From positions 1 through 6,656 of the forward strand of contig CACZFE010000099.1 in assembly GCA_902780365.1 (NCBI GenBank): DNA of 6,656 nt. The letters run 5' to 3'. The stretch's first letter is position 1, and the number at the start of each line of letters is the position of its first letter. The notes under the pieces are model-generated. The model was given only the letters and a program-made list of their open reading frames with translations. It was not told where the DNA came from and searched no databases. Shown in pieces: positions 6,290 through 6,656 of the stretch. The translations under genes and the position numbers were made by a program. The stretch comes from an uncultured Spirochaetales bacterium. Its GTDB lineage: Bacteria; UBP6; UBA1177.

Positions 6290-6656
6290 ATGAGACATTC
6301 GAAATTTTTTATCCTTTTGACATTGTTCGTTTTTTCCTTTGTTACACTTTCAGCGCAGGAAGTTGCCGAAGAGCAGAAACCTGCAGAACAACCCGCTCCA
6401 GCTGCCGAAGAGCAGAAACCTGCAGAACAGCCTGCACCTGCTGCCGAAGAGCAGAAACCGGCGGAACAGCCCGCTCCCGCTGCCGAAGAGCGGAAACCGG
6501 CGGAACAGCCTGCACCTGCTGCCGAAGAGCAGAAACCGGCGGAACAGCCTGCTCCAGCTGCCGAAGAGCAGAAACCGGCGGAACAGCCTGCTCCAGCTGC
6601 TGAAGAGCAGAAACCGGCGGAACAGCCCGCTCCCGCTGCTGAAGAGCAGAAACCGG
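6290..6656 (+). CDS. Exported Ala/Glu/Pro/Gln-rich tandem-repeat protein (3' end outside window)
   Basis: The frame is open to the window end (122 full codons, no stop). GGAGA at 6280-6284, five bases before the ATG, supports this start. The N-terminus is a clear Sec signal peptide: MRHSK, a hydrophobic core at residues 6-20, then LSA-QE with probable cleavage after A22. There is no lipobox cysteine. From residue 26 the visible sequence is seven full copies and part of an eighth of the 13-residue unit AEEQKPAEQPAPA. Such low-complexity, proline- and charge-rich stretches are typically extended, disordered spacers in the periplasm or on the surface, often linking to a folded domain further on (compare the proline-rich spacer of TonB, by analogy only). 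The functional domain, if any, lies beyond the window, so no family can be assigned. Confidence 0.85.
   Translation, partial: MRHSKFFILLTLFVFSFVTLSAQEVAEEQKPAEQPAPAAEEQKPAEQPAPAAEEQKPAEQPAPAAEERKPAEQPAPAAEEQKPAEQPAPAAEEQKPAEQPAPAAEEQKPAEQPAPAAEEQKP
6365..6656 (+). repeat. In-frame 39-base tandem repeat (seven full copies plus a partial copy)
   Basis: Units start at 6365, 6404, 6443, 6482, 6521, 6560, 6599 and 6638 (last one cut by the window end). Each encodes AEEQKPAEQPAPA. Units 5 and 6 are identical in DNA. Others differ at third codon positions (for example CCTGCA in units 1-2 against CCGGCG in units 3-7). The only amino-acid change seen is Q to R in unit 4 (CGG for CAG at 6491-6493). 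The array probably continues beyond the window. Confidence 0.97.

Noticed and set aside
6365..6656. CRISPR array or other non-coding repeat
   Set aside because: Units are directly adjacent without spacers, have a 39-base period in frame with a signal-peptide-bearing ORF, and vary mainly at third codon positions, so they are coding tandem repeats.

Overview
The window reads as a stretch of ordinary bacterial chromosome. Every supported gene is on the + strand, and the genes are tightly packed with good Shine-Dalgarno sites (GGAGG, AGGTGA, GGAG). Signal-peptide and membrane-anchored proteins, a choice-of-anchor L secreted protein and a Bacteroidetes-like aspartate aminotransferase suggest a Gram-negative or diderm bacterium of intermediate GC content. 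Choice-of-anchor L domains are best known from myxobacteria and relatives, but I cannot name the phylum from the sequence alone. I see no tRNA, rRNA, CRISPR array, insertion sequence or phage gene.

Layout: (1) 3-371 is the C-terminal part of a secreted protein ending in a choice-of-anchor L domain. (2) After a 121-base AT-rich gap with a candidate promoter comes a tightly coupled three-gene unit: khpA (493-732, KH-domain RNA-binding protein), a membrane-anchored 554-residue protein (732-2396) and rarA (2393-3628, AAA+ ATPase of stalled replication forks). The junctions are TAATG and ATGA overlaps. (3) A 65-base gap holding a small inverted repeat leads to a second unit: a LeuC/homoaconitase-type hydro-lyase large subunit (3694-4950) and a class I PLP aminotransferase (4968-6176). 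(4) A possible terminator and a 113-base AT-rich gap with a candidate promoter precede an exported protein (6290 to the window end). Its visible mature part is almost wholly a 13-residue, 39-base tandem repeat rich in Ala, Glu, Pro and Gln.

The most interesting item is the 554-residue protein. Read in order, its segments line up with the landmarks of the ApbE (FAD:protein FMN transferase) fold, yet nearly all the flavin- and metal-binding motif residues are replaced, and about 100 helix-rich residues are inserted. I infer a divergent, probably non-catalytic ApbE-like domain held outside the cytoplasmic membrane. Other points worth a look are the hydro-lyase large subunit without an adjacent small subunit, khpA outside its usual rpsP-rimM-trmD setting, and the tandem repeat whose copies differ almost only at silent positions. 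I do not see convincing evidence of a wholly new multi-gene system.
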